Positions 17,105-25,555 of a stretch of DNA of 64,000 bases are shown here, one piece after another. The stretch is taken from IMG/VR virus record IMGVR_UViG_3300018481_000019, positions 29,818 to 93,817 of that record; one strand, 5' to 3'. A program made the translations under genes and the position numbers. The notes beneath the pieces are model-generated. The model was not told where the DNA came from and made no database searches. It saw only the letters and a program-made list of their open reading frames with translations. Position 1 is the first letter of the stretch, and every line of letters starts with the position of its first letter. The stretch is from a virus.

Positions 17105-17267
17105 CCGATAGCTCCAACTGGATTTTCTCAATCAATCGTTTCTCAGACACCGCTTCGTTCTTGTGCTCACGGTCGAGATGGGAGAAGGTGAGCACGCCCT
17201 CCAAGACCAGATATCGCTCATTGAGAAGACGACTCAGATAAGCACGATGGTTGCTTGGTAAGTTCAT
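17088..17267 (-). CDS. 59-aa hypothetical protein
   Basis: Starts MNLPSNHRAYLSRLLNERYL; ATGA overlap upstream. Helical and charged. Not recognised. Confidence 0.65.
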   Translation of the reverse strand: MNLPSNHRAYLSRLLNERYLVLEGVLTFSHLDREHKNEAVSEKRLIEKIQLELSDGRAA

Positions 17268-17512
17268 TCCCCGACCAACTCCCAATCTCGGTGTTCGATT
17301 GGTTCCAAGGTCACGTCCACTGGCGGACCTTTGACGATGTGGTCTTCATCGACTTTCAAAAGTGCGTCCGCCAGTGTGGGCCGGAAGGCTCCGCTCGGAA
17401 TCTCGACGGTGAGTTTGATCGCCACTTCTCCGCCGTGCAGGACCGGCACTCGCTTTTTCACCAGGCGAGAGACACCCCGCTCGTCGCATACCAAGTAGAC
17501 CGTTGACTTCAC
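17264..17512 (-). CDS. Conserved actinophage small protein (STVYLVCD type)
   Basis: 82 aa, GTG start with GTGA overlap and GGAGGAAC upstream. Begins M-K-S-T-V-Y-L-V-C-D-E-R-G-V and has a two-half beta-rich pattern (VAIKLTVEIPSGAF). A familiar actinophage family with no assigned role. Confidence 0.75.
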   Translation of the reverse strand: MKSTVYLVCDERGVSRLVKKRVPVLHGGEVAIKLTVEIPSGAFRPTLADALLKVDEDHIVKGPPVDVTLEPIEHRDWELVGE

Positions 17513-17631
17513 TGTTCCTCCCGTCTGCGCTTCTCGTTCATCTGTCTTACGGCGAGCACGATCATAAGCACAACCAATGTCCCGAGCGTGATTGCGATGC
17601 CGACAAGCATCCCCTGTGTGAATTCACTCAA
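17509..17631 (-). CDS. 40-aa single-pass membrane protein
   Basis: TTG start overlapping the transglycosylase stop (TTGA), with an internal ATG at codon 8. One membrane helix, then a basic tail MNEKRRREEQ. Coupled to the exported transglycosylase, so it may accompany it at the membrane. Confidence 0.6.
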   Translation of the reverse strand: MSEFTQGMLVGIAITLGTLVVLMIVLAVRQMNEKRRREEQ

Positions 17632-18293
17632 TGACACTCACCCCTGTTCCACGGCGACCAGTGACCCCAACCCCCATCATCGTAGAGCGCCTTGCTGATC
17701 GAAAGGTTGACATCGGGGTTGAAAAGATCGGATTCTGAATAACCGAACTTCCCGGCCCAACTCGGGAGCACTTGCATGAGTCCCGATGCGCCGGAACTTG
17801 AATTTTGAGCGTTGGGATTGCCGCCCGATTCGTGTTGCATGAGGCAGAGAGCAGTGTCGGCAAGCCCCGCTCCGAAGTAGGAAGTCACCAGGCCGCGCCA
17901 CTGTTCCACACCATCGCCCATACCGCTGTCTGCGGGCTGTTCCGGCTCTTCGCTTACCTCTGGCTCAGGCTCCGGTTCCGGCTCAGGAGCGGCCTCAGAA
18001 GCCGTCTCAGAGGCTTCCAAGGTCACTGGCTCGGAGACGATTGGCTCATGGCGAGTCTCCCGCATGACCTCCATCTCTTCTGCCGTCCGGTCCCGCTCGG
18101 TGACAATCGGGGGAGCGGGAATCGGGGGAGCGGGAATCGTGGATTCGGGAAGGACTGGTAGTCGAACGATTTGATGTCGGGAAGCCAAGATTGGCTCGGG
18201 ACTGATGTGATCGTCTGCCAAAAGAGAACTGCCACCGGCAATGCCGACGGCAGCGACGAACGTGGTGAGCGCAGCAATGATCGCTTGTCTCAT
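17628..18293 (-). CDS. Exported lytic transglycosylase
   Basis: 221 aa: an N-terminal signal/anchor (~1-26), a Pro/Glu-rich spacer with P-A-P-P-I repeats and an E-P-E-P run (~45-120), then an SLT/lysozyme-like domain with the catalytic Glu in M-Q-H-E-S-G-G-N-P-N-A (~155-165), G-L-M-Q-V and N-I/L-S-I-S-K-A-L-Y-D-D-G-G-W-G-H-W. It cleaves peptidoglycan glycan strands outside the membrane. Its place in the leftward early array, away from the endolysin, is unusual. Confidence 0.85.
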   Translation of the reverse strand: MRQAIIAALTTFVAAVGIAGGSSLLADDHISPEPILASRHQIVRLPVLPESTIPAPPIPAPPIVTERDRTAEEMEVMRETRHEPIVSEPVTLEASETASEAAPEPEPEPEPEVSEEPEQPADSGMGDGVEQWRGLVTSYFGAGLADTALCLMQHESGGNPNAQNSSSGASGLMQVLPSWAGKFGYSESDLFNPDVNLSISKALYDDGGWGHWSPWNRGECH

Positions 18294-18383
18294 GGATTTT
18301 CTCCTGATTGGGGATTGGGGGTTGTTCTCAGAGGCGTTTTAAGCCCCGTTTTGAAATGGGCCTGAACAACTAGGCCCGGAAAA

Positions 18384-18542
18384 TCAGCGTCGATCAGAGT
18401 AGTGGGCTTGGGGCAAGGGTTGTTCCCTGGTGCGAATCCAGTTGACAACCCATGAGATTCCAGCGACTACGGAAGCGAGCGCCCCGACGATCAGAGTGAG
18501 TCCGACCAGCACCACAAAGAAAGCGGCATTGACAAGCCACAT
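18384..18542 (-). CDS. 52-aa membrane protein
   Basis: MWLVNAAFFVVLVGLTLIVG and onward: one long hydrophobic helix (~1-30), then a basic tail. TGATG overlap with the upstream gene. Between it and 18293 there are ~90 bases with a small GGGCCT/AGGCCC hairpin (18357-18376) and one TTTTGAAA site. Confidence 0.65.
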   Translation of the reverse strand: MWLVNAAFFVVLVGLTLIVGALASVVAGISWVVNWIRTREQPLPQAHYSDRR

Positions 18543-18757
18543 CACTTGCTCAGATCATCGGGAAGCAAGGCGCGGACAAGGACGTTTTCCATGCGGGTCA
18601 CTTCCTCACTGAATCGCAAGAGGAAATTGAAAAGCGTTTCGTTCATCTCCGTGGAAGCTCGCAGCATCTTTTCAGCCGCTTCCGCCATTTGACTCGCGGC
18701 TCGCCGGATTCCTTCATCATCGACGTGAATCATTTTTCCATATTCACCAAACGTCAC
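18542..18757 (-). CDS. 71-aa helical protein
   Basis: GTG start with GTGA overlap. A charged, Met-rich all-alpha protein (ASQMAEAAEKMLRASTEM) ending A-L-L-P-D-D-L-S-K, which loosely echoes the recurring L-L-P peptide. Not recognised. Confidence 0.65.
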   Translation of the reverse strand: MTFGEYGKMIHVDDEGIRRAASQMAEAAEKMLRASTEMNETLFNFLLRFSEEVTRMENVLVRALLPDDLSK

Positions 18758-19041
18758 CCCTGCCCCTTTTGCTCTAGCCCGATGAATTCAAGACTCATTC
18801 CATTGGCATTGGCGATAGCTCGCATGTGGATGAAGATATCAGCCAGAGCTTCGTGCAGCTTGTCCGGTTCGTAGCCGTGCAGGGCGATGCCCGCCATGCC
18901 GTCGTCGGCGTAGAGCAGAGACACGTACCGATCACCCTCTTGTGACTCGGGGTGCAGTTGAGCAGCGTCATTCATCGCCCCGCCGATTCGGGTGAGCCGG
19001 TCCTGTGGCTTGTCGTGCGGGACGACGGGTTCTTTAGGCAT
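18754..19041 (-). CDS. Conserved small phage protein
   Basis: 95 aa starting MPKEPVVPHDKPQDRL. The C-terminal half (GIALHGYEPDKLHEALADIFIHMRAIANANG, described in part) matches a small protein widespread in actinophages. No function known. Confidence 0.7.
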   Translation of the reverse strand: MPKEPVVPHDKPQDRLTRIGGAMNDAAQLHPESQEGDRYVSLLYADDGMAGIALHGYEPDKLHEALADIFIHMRAIANANGMSLEFIGLEQKGQG

Positions 19042-19348
19042 CAATCAGGCTCTTGACAAGCAGACTCTTGATGTAGCCAACTCCCCAACCCAAGTTACGC
19101 CGACAATTGGAGCACTGGCGAAATCCACGATCAACAAGTTCGCCCCTGGCGGCGAGATGGGGTTCGCCCCAAGTGGGGTCGTCGTAACCGGGGGTGTGAT
19201 CGGAGATAGTCGAAAATCCGACCTGCCAGCAAAGCGGCTTGTCACCATCGACGGTGTCGTGCCAGATCAGACGATGTCCGTAGACCAGCACTTGCTCTTC
19301 TCGCCAGTTCTTCCAACCGAAAGTGACGAAACTCGGGTCCACGCTCAC
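19034..19348 (-). CDS. 104-aa protein with a C-x-x-C pair
   Basis: GTG start (GTGA overlap). Trp-rich, with a single CSNC near residue 83. Not recognised. Confidence 0.6.
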   Translation of the reverse strand: MSVDPSFVTFGWKNWREEQVLVYGHRLIWHDTVDGDKPLCWQVGFSTISDHTPGYDDPTWGEPHLAARGELVDRGFRQCSNCRRNLGWGVGYIKSLLVKSLIDA

Positions 19349-20004
19349 AGCAACCTACTTTCTACCTTGACCGATATCTGCCATGCCACACCGTTTTCGT
19401 CCACTGCAATCCGAGCGCCCTCTTGGGTTCGGGCGACAATTTTCAATCCGGTCCCTTCCTCCAAAGCCGAGTCGGGAATCGCGTTGGCGAGTTCGGGATT
19501 GATCGCTGGCGAGTCCTTGGGATTCGGGTTGTAGTAATAGACCCCTGGTGAAAGTCGCTCGACGTGAGGGTCGTCACGAACAAGGGCGACCAAGCTGGAA
19601 CTGATCTGCTTCCGAGTCAGCGTCATTTCAAATTGCTCGACCAGCTTGTTTGAAATGGCCTCAGTGGTGATGGGCTTGCCTTCGTTCCGAAGTATGGAAA
19701 CGACCTTGCCCTTCTGACCCGAGACTCGGTTGGTCACTGCGGTCACGTCTCCGGTATCGGATTCCAAATTGTCGGGCCGATAGGCGTACTCGCCGGGAGC
19801 AATCCGAATGATGCCGGTGTTCTCTCGGTCGCCCCGCAATTGAGAGAGGGTCGCTGAAATGCTGGTCGGCGGAGTCGTCTCTAGTTGCGGCTTCGCTTGC
19901 AAGTCCCGCATCGTCACGCCTTCTGGCGCGGCCTCTTCCACCAACCGCTTGATGGTGGTGACAAGAGACTCGCCTTGCCGCTGCTCTCGGTCTAGGTCTG
20001 TCAC
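19345..20004 (-). CDS. Double winged-helix DNA-binding protein
   Basis: 219 aa. Two winged-helix-like units: ~15-75 (MRDLQAKPQLETTPPTSISA, ending I-I-R-I-A-P-G-E-Y-A-Y) and ~92-160 (ITTEAISNKLVEQFEMTLTR, ending V-E-R-L-S-P-G-V-Y-Y-Y). Each ends in the same x-x-R-L/I-x-P-G-x-Y-x-Y wing, suggesting internal duplication. Probably a transcriptional regulator. Confidence 0.7.
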   Translation of the reverse strand: MTDLDREQRQGESLVTTIKRLVEEAAPEGVTMRDLQAKPQLETTPPTSISATLSQLRGDRENTGIIRIAPGEYAYRPDNLESDTGDVTAVTNRVSGQKGKVVSILRNEGKPITTEAISNKLVEQFEMTLTRKQISSSLVALVRDDPHVERLSPGVYYYNPNPKDSPAINPELANAIPDSALEEGTGLKIVARTQEGARIAVDENGVAWQISVKVESRLL

Positions 20005-20378
20005 TGATTCCTCCTGAATAGCTCTTCGTGAAGCAAGCCACGATGGTCGTTAGCTCCCTCCACCTTGTAGTTGCCGTCGTAGCGATACTGCCGGGACACC
20101 ATGCGGTAGCTGTATTCATTCCGTCCGTAACCGACGACGCATAAGTCGATGCGCTGAGTTTTGCATCGCTGGCAAGTGAGCACCCGAGCCGCATCGGGAT
20201 TCCAGGGGTGCCGTCTTGCTCTAGCTCGTAGATCGGTGTCAGCTTTGGCGACCGGCCCAACGTAACTCACCATCCAGGCGTGGCCGATAGTGCGGCATTC
20301 CAGAAAGGCTTCGTCGTACTCGGTGAGCCGACGGGCAACGTCAACGATTTCCTGCTCGTAGCTTGTCTCGGTCGTCAA
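20001..20378 (-). CDS. Small zinc-finger protein (CRTIGHAW type)
   Basis: 125 aa from a TTG start with GGAAGG nine bases upstream. C-R-T-I-G-H-A-W (~27-34) and C-Q-R-C (~68-71) match small actinophage zinc proteins; the basic C-terminal part is YxYR-rich. Likely binds nucleic acid. Confidence 0.65.
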   Translation of the reverse strand: MTTETSYEQEIVDVARRLTEYDEAFLECRTIGHAWMVSYVGPVAKADTDLRARARRHPWNPDAARVLTCQRCKTQRIDLCVVGYGRNEYSYRMVSRQYRYDGNYKVEGANDHRGLLHEELFRRNQ

Positions 20379-20409
20379 ATGTCTTGGCCTTCCGTCTAGG
20401 TGCGACAAT

Positions 20410-20622
20410 CTAGTCCGTTGAAATCTCTTTGGCGACTGATGTGCTGCGTGCGAGCTTGTCAGTGTGAATGAGCCGCACGCCCAAGTTTTCACAAGGTCGC
20501 ATTGGGTGGTCACGGAGCTTGCCGCCGCAAGAGGCACAGCGAATGATTCCGAGTCCTTTGAAATTGTGATCGCCGTAATGCTCATTGCGCTCGCCGTTCC
20601 GTTTGATCTTGTTGTTAGGCAT
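20410..20622 (-). CDS. 70-aa Cys/His-containing small protein
   Basis: Starts MPNNKIKRNGERNEH with TAATG overlap. C-A-S-C-G-G (~29-34) and a third Cys at ~44 suggest a zinc ribbon. Confidence 0.6.
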   Translation of the reverse strand: MPNNKIKRNGERNEHYGDHNFKGLGIIRCASCGGKLRDHPMRPCENLGVRLIHTDKLARSTSVAKEISTD

Positions 20623-21038
20623 TACTCGGGACCGAACCCGACTAGATGCCGGAGCACGTCACCAAAGCGGGCCTCATGCAATAGGCGACGACCATTTAAT
20701 TCGCCGCAGGCGCACTCTTCGATCTTGATGGAGATTCCGTAGTTGTGGTCCGAGTCATTGAACGTCCCGGCGAATTGGTCCCACTCGTCCTCACGAAGAT
20801 CGCTCCACTTCACGACCGAGCAGAGTTCATCCTCAGTCCCGCCGGGACGTAGGTGGTAGGTGGCCTCAAAGTCGTATGGCCCCCCGTAGTAGCCAGTGCG
20901 AGTGTCAATGTCGTCTCCGAGTGTCACCCATCCCCGCTCAATGACGTACTGCGCGACCGCGTCTTTGAATTGGTCTTGCCAAGTAGTTGTTGGCTTCTCC
21001 AATCCGTCAGCAAGTGCTTCCATCGCCCAATCGCTCAT
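20622..21038 (-). CDS. 138-aa acidic hypothetical protein
   Basis: ATGA overlap upstream and TAATG downstream. Mixed alpha/beta with C-A-C near residue 110 (KIEECACGEL). Not recognised. Confidence 0.65.
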   Translation of the reverse strand: MSDWAMEALADGLEKPTTTWQDQFKDAVAQYVIERGWVTLGDDIDTRTGYYGGPYDFEATYHLRPGGTEDELCSVVKWSDLREDEWDQFAGTFNDSDHNYGISIKIEECACGELNGRRLLHEARFGDVLRHLVGFGPE

Positions 21039-21208
21039 TCTTCCTCTTCTCCGGCAGGCTCGCCCTCACCGTCAGCGTGACGAGCGAGATGCCGTTCGAT
21101 TGCCTGCTCAAAGGTGGCAATCACTGTCCCGTTGGTCGAGTCCGGTGTTGTCCGGTGCGTCCCGTCGGGATAGTGAAGCCACTCGTCTCTCGGTGTTACG
21201 TTGGTCAT
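21035..21208 (-). CDS. 57-aa acidic-tailed protein
   Basis: Starts MTNVTPRDEWLHYPDGTH; its ATG overlaps the VWA gene's TAA (TAATG). Ends in E-E-E-E. Not recognised. Confidence 0.6.
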   Translation of the reverse strand: MTNVTPRDEWLHYPDGTHRTTPDSTNGTVIATFEQAIERHLARHADGEGEPAGEEEE

Positions 21209-23286
21209 TAGTACCTTCCCCGCTTGCTGGTGAATGCTTTGTCGAGAGCCTTGGAGATTTCATTCACCAAGACCATCGGGATTTCGTCTTTGCTCAGATG
21301 CCGCCAGTTGATTTCTACGCCCTCTGTGTTCTCAATCGACCGCTTCCGCTGATCGACCCACACAATCGCAACCCCGGCCTTGGCGAACTTGTCCATCCAG
21401 ATCGCCCGACGCTCTGGCTCAAAGGTGTTGACCAACTCGTTATCCGAGATGATTACGAGCACCTTGGCTGCGTCCGGTGTGCTGGTCAGTCCGAGTGCTC
21501 CGTCCAGAGCCGCCATTGCGATGTCGAACTCTTCGACTCCACCGTTGGCAGTCCGCTCCCGAACTTCGGATGGAACCTCACCAGGCTTTAACACCGCTTC
21601 GATGTAGGAGCCGAACGTGACCGCTGCGGTCTTGGCATTGATACGGTGGCCCGCCTTGCCCACGATGTAGGCGGCGCTGGCAACCATTCCCTGCGCCCAG
21701 GACATTGAGCCGGAAGTGTCGGTGGCGATTCCCACGACTGCCGGTGGGCCGAAAGCGTGCTTCCGCTTTTTGTCCACCCAAGGCTTCGCCGTGGTCATGC
21801 GACCCTGCGCCCGCTCCGCCGAGCGCCGTACTGCTTCCCGGCTCTTCAACCGTCCGGTGGGAATGTCGGTCAGAATCTTGGTGCCAGCGATGGTGGGAAC
21901 CATCATCGTCTCCAAGTGATTCGCCAGCTTGTTCGATGCCGCCACTTCCTGTGGAGTCGGCTTCCGCACGTTCCATGAGTGACCGTCGTAGTTCTGGTTT
22001 TTTTCAAAAACGTCTTTGACCGCCTTTCGCTGATCGGCAACGTCCATCATCGGAGTCTCGGTCAGCTTGTCGCTCTCGACCAGTTCGACAATGGCCTTGC
22101 GAAACGATGCCATGCCGTCGTCGGTGGCAACCGAAGTCTCGCCTTCGACTTCGACAACCGGCAGATCGTCAACGTCGGTGAATTCGCCTTCGCCCTCACC
22201 AGGCTCGTCCTCAGACTTGCCCTCACCGGCCTTGTCGGGCTTGCCCTTACCAGGCTTGTCGCCCTCACCCGTATCGTCGCCGTCGCCGTCGCCGTCGCCT
22301 TCGCCCTCTTCGCCGTCGTCGTCGCCCTCACCATCGGAGCCTTCACCGTCGGCCTCTTCGTCGTCGGACTCGTCGTCGGACTCGCCGCCGGAGCCTTCGC
22401 CCTTCTCGGACTTTTCCTTTTTGGTCTTGTGGCTGCAACCGCCTTCACCGTCGCCGCTGCCCCCATCATCACTCTTGATGTCCAGGGCTTCGTTCCACTG
22501 AACCGCCAGTTCGACCAGTCGATCAAACCCGTCGGTTCGGTGAGCGTCGGTTGCCATTGCTTCGTCGTAGATGTCGCTCAGTTCGTCCATCAGATCGTCG
22601 CCAAGGTGCGCCCTCAGTGCGTTGTCGATGGGAGCGAACTCTTCTGCCGTCAGCGTGCCAGCGGCAGTCCTCCCCTTGACCAGCGCCCAAACCGCCATTG
22701 CGTGACCCAAGCTCTCGTATTTCTCCGGTGTGTCAGCGAGCAGGATTTGGGCAATGGCCCTCAGATATTCCTTGACCCTGAATTTGGGTTGCTGCGGGTT
22801 GTGAGCATCGACCACCCGTTTTTCGATACGCCCTTCCTCAAAGATCATCAGTGTGTTGATGATTGCCGCCGGAGCCTTGAAATCTGCGCTCGCCCAATCC
22901 GAGTGCTTGGAGTGACCGCCCTCATGGAGCAGCAATCCGGCGAGCGCCTTGCGAACCCGGTTCACTTTCTTGGTTCCCTCATGGCTTCCGGCGTGCCGTG
23001 CCTTTTGAGAAACCCACCGTTCCAAGCCCGCCGCCGCGTTGACCAACTCAGTGTCGGTCGCACCGCTGGCTTTCAAAAACTCCCCGACGTGGAGGGTGAT
23101 GTCGGCGTATCCCGGCGTGTACCAACCCATCGCCGGAGCAGGACCGTCATTGGCATCGACCTTGACCAAGACCCCCCTGGAATCCGAGCGGACTCCCAAG
23201 GAATGCAGGGTTTCGTTCAGGCTGCTTTGCAGTGCCGTCCGCTGTGGGTCGGTGATGATGGGCGGCTTGACCGCTGTGGTGGTCAT
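21208..23286 (-). CDS. CobT-like VWA protein
   Basis: 692 aa starting MTTTAVKPPIIT (ATGA overlap, GGAGG upstream). The N-terminal half has L-L-H-E-G-G-H-S-K-H (~121), a zincin-like metal motif. The middle (~270-370) is a very acidic Gly/Glu/Asp linker, as in CobT. The C-terminal third is a VWA domain with MIDAS D-T-S-G-S-M-S (~520) and I-S-D-N-E-L. With the AAA protein at 23.8 kb it forms a chelatase-like AAA/VWA pair, here more likely a remodelling machine than a cobalt chelatase. Confidence 0.8.
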   Translation of the reverse strand: MTTTAVKPPIITDPQRTALQSSLNETLHSLGVRSDSRGVLVKVDANDGPAPAMGWYTPGYADITLHVGEFLKASGATDTELVNAAAGLERWVSQKARHAGSHEGTKKVNRVRKALAGLLLHEGGHSKHSDWASADFKAPAAIINTLMIFEEGRIEKRVVDAHNPQQPKFRVKEYLRAIAQILLADTPEKYESLGHAMAVWALVKGRTAAGTLTAEEFAPIDNALRAHLGDDLMDELSDIYDEAMATDAHRTDGFDRLVELAVQWNEALDIKSDDGGSGDGEGGCSHKTKKEKSEKGEGSGGESDDESDDEEADGEGSDGEGDDDGEEGEGDGDGDGDDTGEGDKPGKGKPDKAGEGKSEDEPGEGEGEFTDVDDLPVVEVEGETSVATDDGMASFRKAIVELVESDKLTETPMMDVADQRKAVKDVFEKNQNYDGHSWNVRKPTPQEVAASNKLANHLETMMVPTIAGTKILTDIPTGRLKSREAVRRSAERAQGRMTTAKPWVDKKRKHAFGPPAVVGIATDTSGSMSWAQGMVASAAYIVGKAGHRINAKTAAVTFGSYIEAVLKPGEVPSEVRERTANGGVEEFDIAMAALDGALGLTSTPDAAKVLVIISDNELVNTFEPERRAIWMDKFAKAGVAIVWVDQRKRSIENTEGVEINWRHLSKDEIPMVLVNEISKALDKAFTSKRGRY

Positions 23287-23717
23287 TCCGCCCTCCAAGT
23301 CTCGTCGTCAATCTTGCCGAACAGCCGGTTGTTCCGGGTGCCGCCGTCGTAGCGAGCGGTCGGCTTCTGCTTGGAGGCGATTGCCTCAATGTCGGACTCG
23401 GTCAACTGCACCAGTGTCGGGGTTCCCCGCATGACCGCTCCGATCTTGTCGGACTCGGACGATGCGATCAGCTTCCGCACTTGCTCTCGGGCATCGGCGT
23501 GGCTGAGGAAGGCGTACTCGGACCACCTTGCCTTTTTGCTGCCCCGCTCCCGCTGGTAGAGATAGACGTTGGGTCCGGTGAGGAACACTTGCACTTGGCT
23601 GTGAATTTGTTTTGAATCACGGTAGAACCGGACGTACTCGACGTGAAGCCCGTAGGCATCGACTCCGTCGTGTCGGTCGATTCTCTCCGCTTTGATTACT
23701 TTGGTTTCTGTGGTCAT
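23283..23717 (-). CDS. 144-aa protein in the AAA/VWA cluster
   Basis: Starts MTTETKVIKAERIDRHD after GAAAGGGGCGATGCCC, directly behind a promoter. Beta-rich N-terminal half (VEYVRFYRDSKQIHSQVQVF), helical C-terminal half. Coupled by ATGA to the VWA gene. Function unknown. Confidence 0.7.
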   Translation of the reverse strand: MTTETKVIKAERIDRHDGVDAYGLHVEYVRFYRDSKQIHSQVQVFLTGPNVYLYQRERGSKKARWSEYAFLSHADAREQVRKLIASSESDKIGAVMRGTPTLVQLTESDIEAIASKQKPTARYDGGTRNNRLFGKIDDETWRAE

Positions 23718-23755
23718 GGGCATCGCCCCTTTCTTGTCTTTGTCTGTCACTCAGG

Positions 23756-23783
23756 ATTATAGCGGGGTGTAATCGCTATGCAA
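23756..23783 (-). promoter_or_regulatory. Promoter: TTGCAT-N16-TATAAT
   Basis: Spacer contains GATTACA. Followed by the shared leader CTGAGTGACAGACAAAG, then AAAGGGG. It drives the 144-aa protein and the VWA gene from the gap after the AAA gene. Confidence 0.9.
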
Positions 23784-23799
23784 GTCCACCCCGCTCGTC

Positions 23800-24744
23800 T
23801 CAGAAGGTCAGAACCTTGGGAGACTTCCCGAACACCGACTTGATCGCCTCTTCGACGTATACCCGATCTTCGGGCCGACTCATGGAGACGAAGTTCTCCA
23901 AGGCGACATCTTCACCGAATGTCTCTTCGATGTTTTTGAAAGCGATCACTTCCCGCAACTGTGGCGGAGCAGAGACGATTCCCGACTCGGCCTTCTTGCC
24001 CAAGTTCCGTGCCACTTCCACGATGTTCGCTGGAACACCGAGCTTGGCTGCGATCTTCCAATCGGTCTGCATCTCGACGTGGACTGCGAACCGGCTCAGA
24101 AGGGCTTCCGACATCACCGCTCCCGGCACGTTCGGGTTGGTCGCTCCGAACACCAAGAACCCAGGCTTGGCAGAAACCTTGCCCCGGTCAGGGTTTGCCG
24201 TGACCGAGATTTCGTTTCGCCCGTCCATCAGTGAGTAGACCACCGACAATTGCCGTGGGTCGATCAGCGCAATCTCGTCAATGAGCAGAGGCCAACCGTT
24301 GTCGGCTGCGACCAGCGCCGGACCATCGACCCAAAGGTAGGTGCCGTCGGGCTGCTGGACGTAAGAGCCGATGAAGTCCGCTGCTTCCGTCTCAATGGAG
24401 CCGAGCACCGTGACGACGTTATCCAGAGCCGCTTCGACCAAGGCGGTCTTGCCGGTTCCGGGCGGGCCGTAGAGCAGGAGGCTCAGTCCCTTGTCGTAGC
24501 TCGTCTCCACAAAGGCCACGTCCTGAAACGTGGAGTCGCCCACCTTGACCGTTCTCGGCAAGTACGCCTCACCGTTGGGCCGCTGGTAGGACTTGTGCAG
24601 TGGCTTGATTGCCTTGACCGACTCGACGGCGGGTGCCGACGGCTCGGTTTTGCCAGAAACGAATTCCTTCCCTGGCACGTATGTTTTGAGTAGATCAGCG
24701 TCGAATCGTTTCAGCGCCGAGTCTGTTTCCAAGAGAACACTCAT
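23800..24744 (-). CDS. CobS/MoxR-like AAA ATPase
   Basis: 314 aa starting MSVLLETDSALK behind AAAGAAAGGAAG. Walker A L-L-Y-G-P-P-G-T-G-K-T-A (~91-102), Walker B W-P-L-L-I-D-E-I, sensor 1 F-G-A-T-N-P-N, and L-L-S-R-F-A-V as arginine-finger segment. It resembles CobS/MoxR ATPases that work with VWA partners, and such a partner lies just downstream. A longer GTG form reaching to 24789 would begin at the transcription start; the ATG has the better ribosome site. Confidence 0.85.
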   Translation of the reverse strand: MSVLLETDSALKRFDADLLKTYVPGKEFVSGKTEPSAPAVESVKAIKPLHKSYQRPNGEAYLPRTVKVGDSTFQDVAFVETSYDKGLSLLLYGPPGTGKTALVEAALDNVVTVLGSIETEAADFIGSYVQQPDGTYLWVDGPALVAADNGWPLLIDEIALIDPRQLSVVYSLMDGRNEISVTANPDRGKVSAKPGFLVFGATNPNVPGAVMSEALLSRFAVHVEMQTDWKIAAKLGVPANIVEVARNLGKKAESGIVSAPPQLREVIAFKNIEETFGEDVALENFVSMSRPEDRVYVEEAIKSVFGKSPKVLTF

Positions 24745-24790
24745 TGGCTCACTTCCTTTCTTTGTTGCCGTTGTTGTTTCCACAGTCACG

Positions 24791-24818
24791 ATTATAGCGC
24801 CGTGAAATTGGAATGCAA
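24791..24818 (-). promoter_or_regulatory. Promoter: TTGCAT-N16-TATAAT (overlaps an upstream stop codon)
   Basis: Spacer contains AATTTCA. The TAA that ends the upstream gene (24792) lies within TATAAT, so the promoter is built into the last codons of that gene. It drives the AAA ATPase. Confidence 0.9.
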
Positions 24819-25166
24819 ATCGTAGATGCCACTGGCTTCCGCTTCATCAGCGCCGCGCATGGCTTCGTCCATCTCCCGCTCCCATTTCTGACCCTCCGCC
24901 GATTCGTCGCGGTGCATCTCGGCGGCGACCATCATGGCTTCCAGGGGAGTCGAGAAGGTTCCAATTTCCCGGTCCCAAGGGTCAATGTAGGAACCGCCCC
25001 ACTCGCTGAGATGGAAGTCTCCGGTGTCGGTGTCGTGATCGACTCGGAAGGTGCCTCCCGAGTAGTTGCTTTCAAAGGCGACCCAACCGAAGTCGCCGGG
25101 ACCGAGCGTGTGGATATTGATGTCCTCAGTCCAATGGAGTCCAAAGTGCTTTCGTTTCTCGGTCAT
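24792..25166 (-). CDS. 124-aa hypothetical protein
   Basis: Starts MTEKRKHFGLHWTEDIN; ATGA overlap upstream. N-terminal beta-domain with Trp/Gly (FGWVAFESNYSGGTFRVDHD), C-terminal acidic helix. Its final codons double as a promoter. Confidence 0.7.
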   Translation of the reverse strand: MTEKRKHFGLHWTEDINIHTLGPGDFGWVAFESNYSGGTFRVDHDTDTGDFHLSEWGGSYIDPWDREIGTFSTPLEAMMVAAEMHRDESAEGQKWEREMDEAMRGADEAEASGIYDLHSNFTAL

Positions 25167-25555
25167 ATCAGCCTCCTAGCCAGTGAGCCGCGGGACTCTT
25201 TGAGGAACCAGGCAATCCACTCTTTCTGTTTCTCGGCCTCTTCCGCCAGACGACCTCCTGTGCCGTACACGTCGCCTTGCAGTCGGGTGTAGAACGCTTT
25301 GATCGGACGGAGCGCCTTGTCGATTTCGGCTTCCGTGACATCGACTGGCTCCCACCGATCAACGCTTGTGAGAAGAGTTTGGAGATTCTTCGCTGCGTTC
25401 GATGGGACGTTCCATACATGCCACCCGTCGCTGTTCCGATTGGTGAAGGCGGCAAGCCGGTCGAGAACCATCGCACCGTCGTAGAGATTTGGAGTCTCGG
25501 GATTTTTGAATCGACGTAGAGCCTCTTCGATGTCCCACTCATTCATCCAACTCAT
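25163..25555 (-). CDS. 130-aa hypothetical protein
   Basis: Starts MSWMNEWDIEEALRRFK; ATGA overlaps on both sides. Helical with a Trp-rich centre; ends in a basic helix. Not recognised. Confidence 0.65.
   Translation of the reverse strand: MSWMNEWDIEEALRRFKNPETPNLYDGAMVLDRLAAFTNRNSDGWHVWNVPSNAAKNLQTLLTSVDRWEPVDVTEAEIDKALRPIKAFYTRLQGDVYGTGGRLAEEAEKQKEWIAWFLKESRGSLARRLI

Noticed and set aside
22170-22420. Tandem repeats (GTCGCC/TCG-rich) as a possible CRISPR or satellite.
   Set aside because: They are the Asp/Glu/Gly codons of the CobT-like linker.
21979-23352. 457-codon ORF opposite the VWA gene.
   Set aside because: Antisense shadow: Val/Ala/Leu-rich mirror of the acidic linker; the minus-strand gene has clear motifs.
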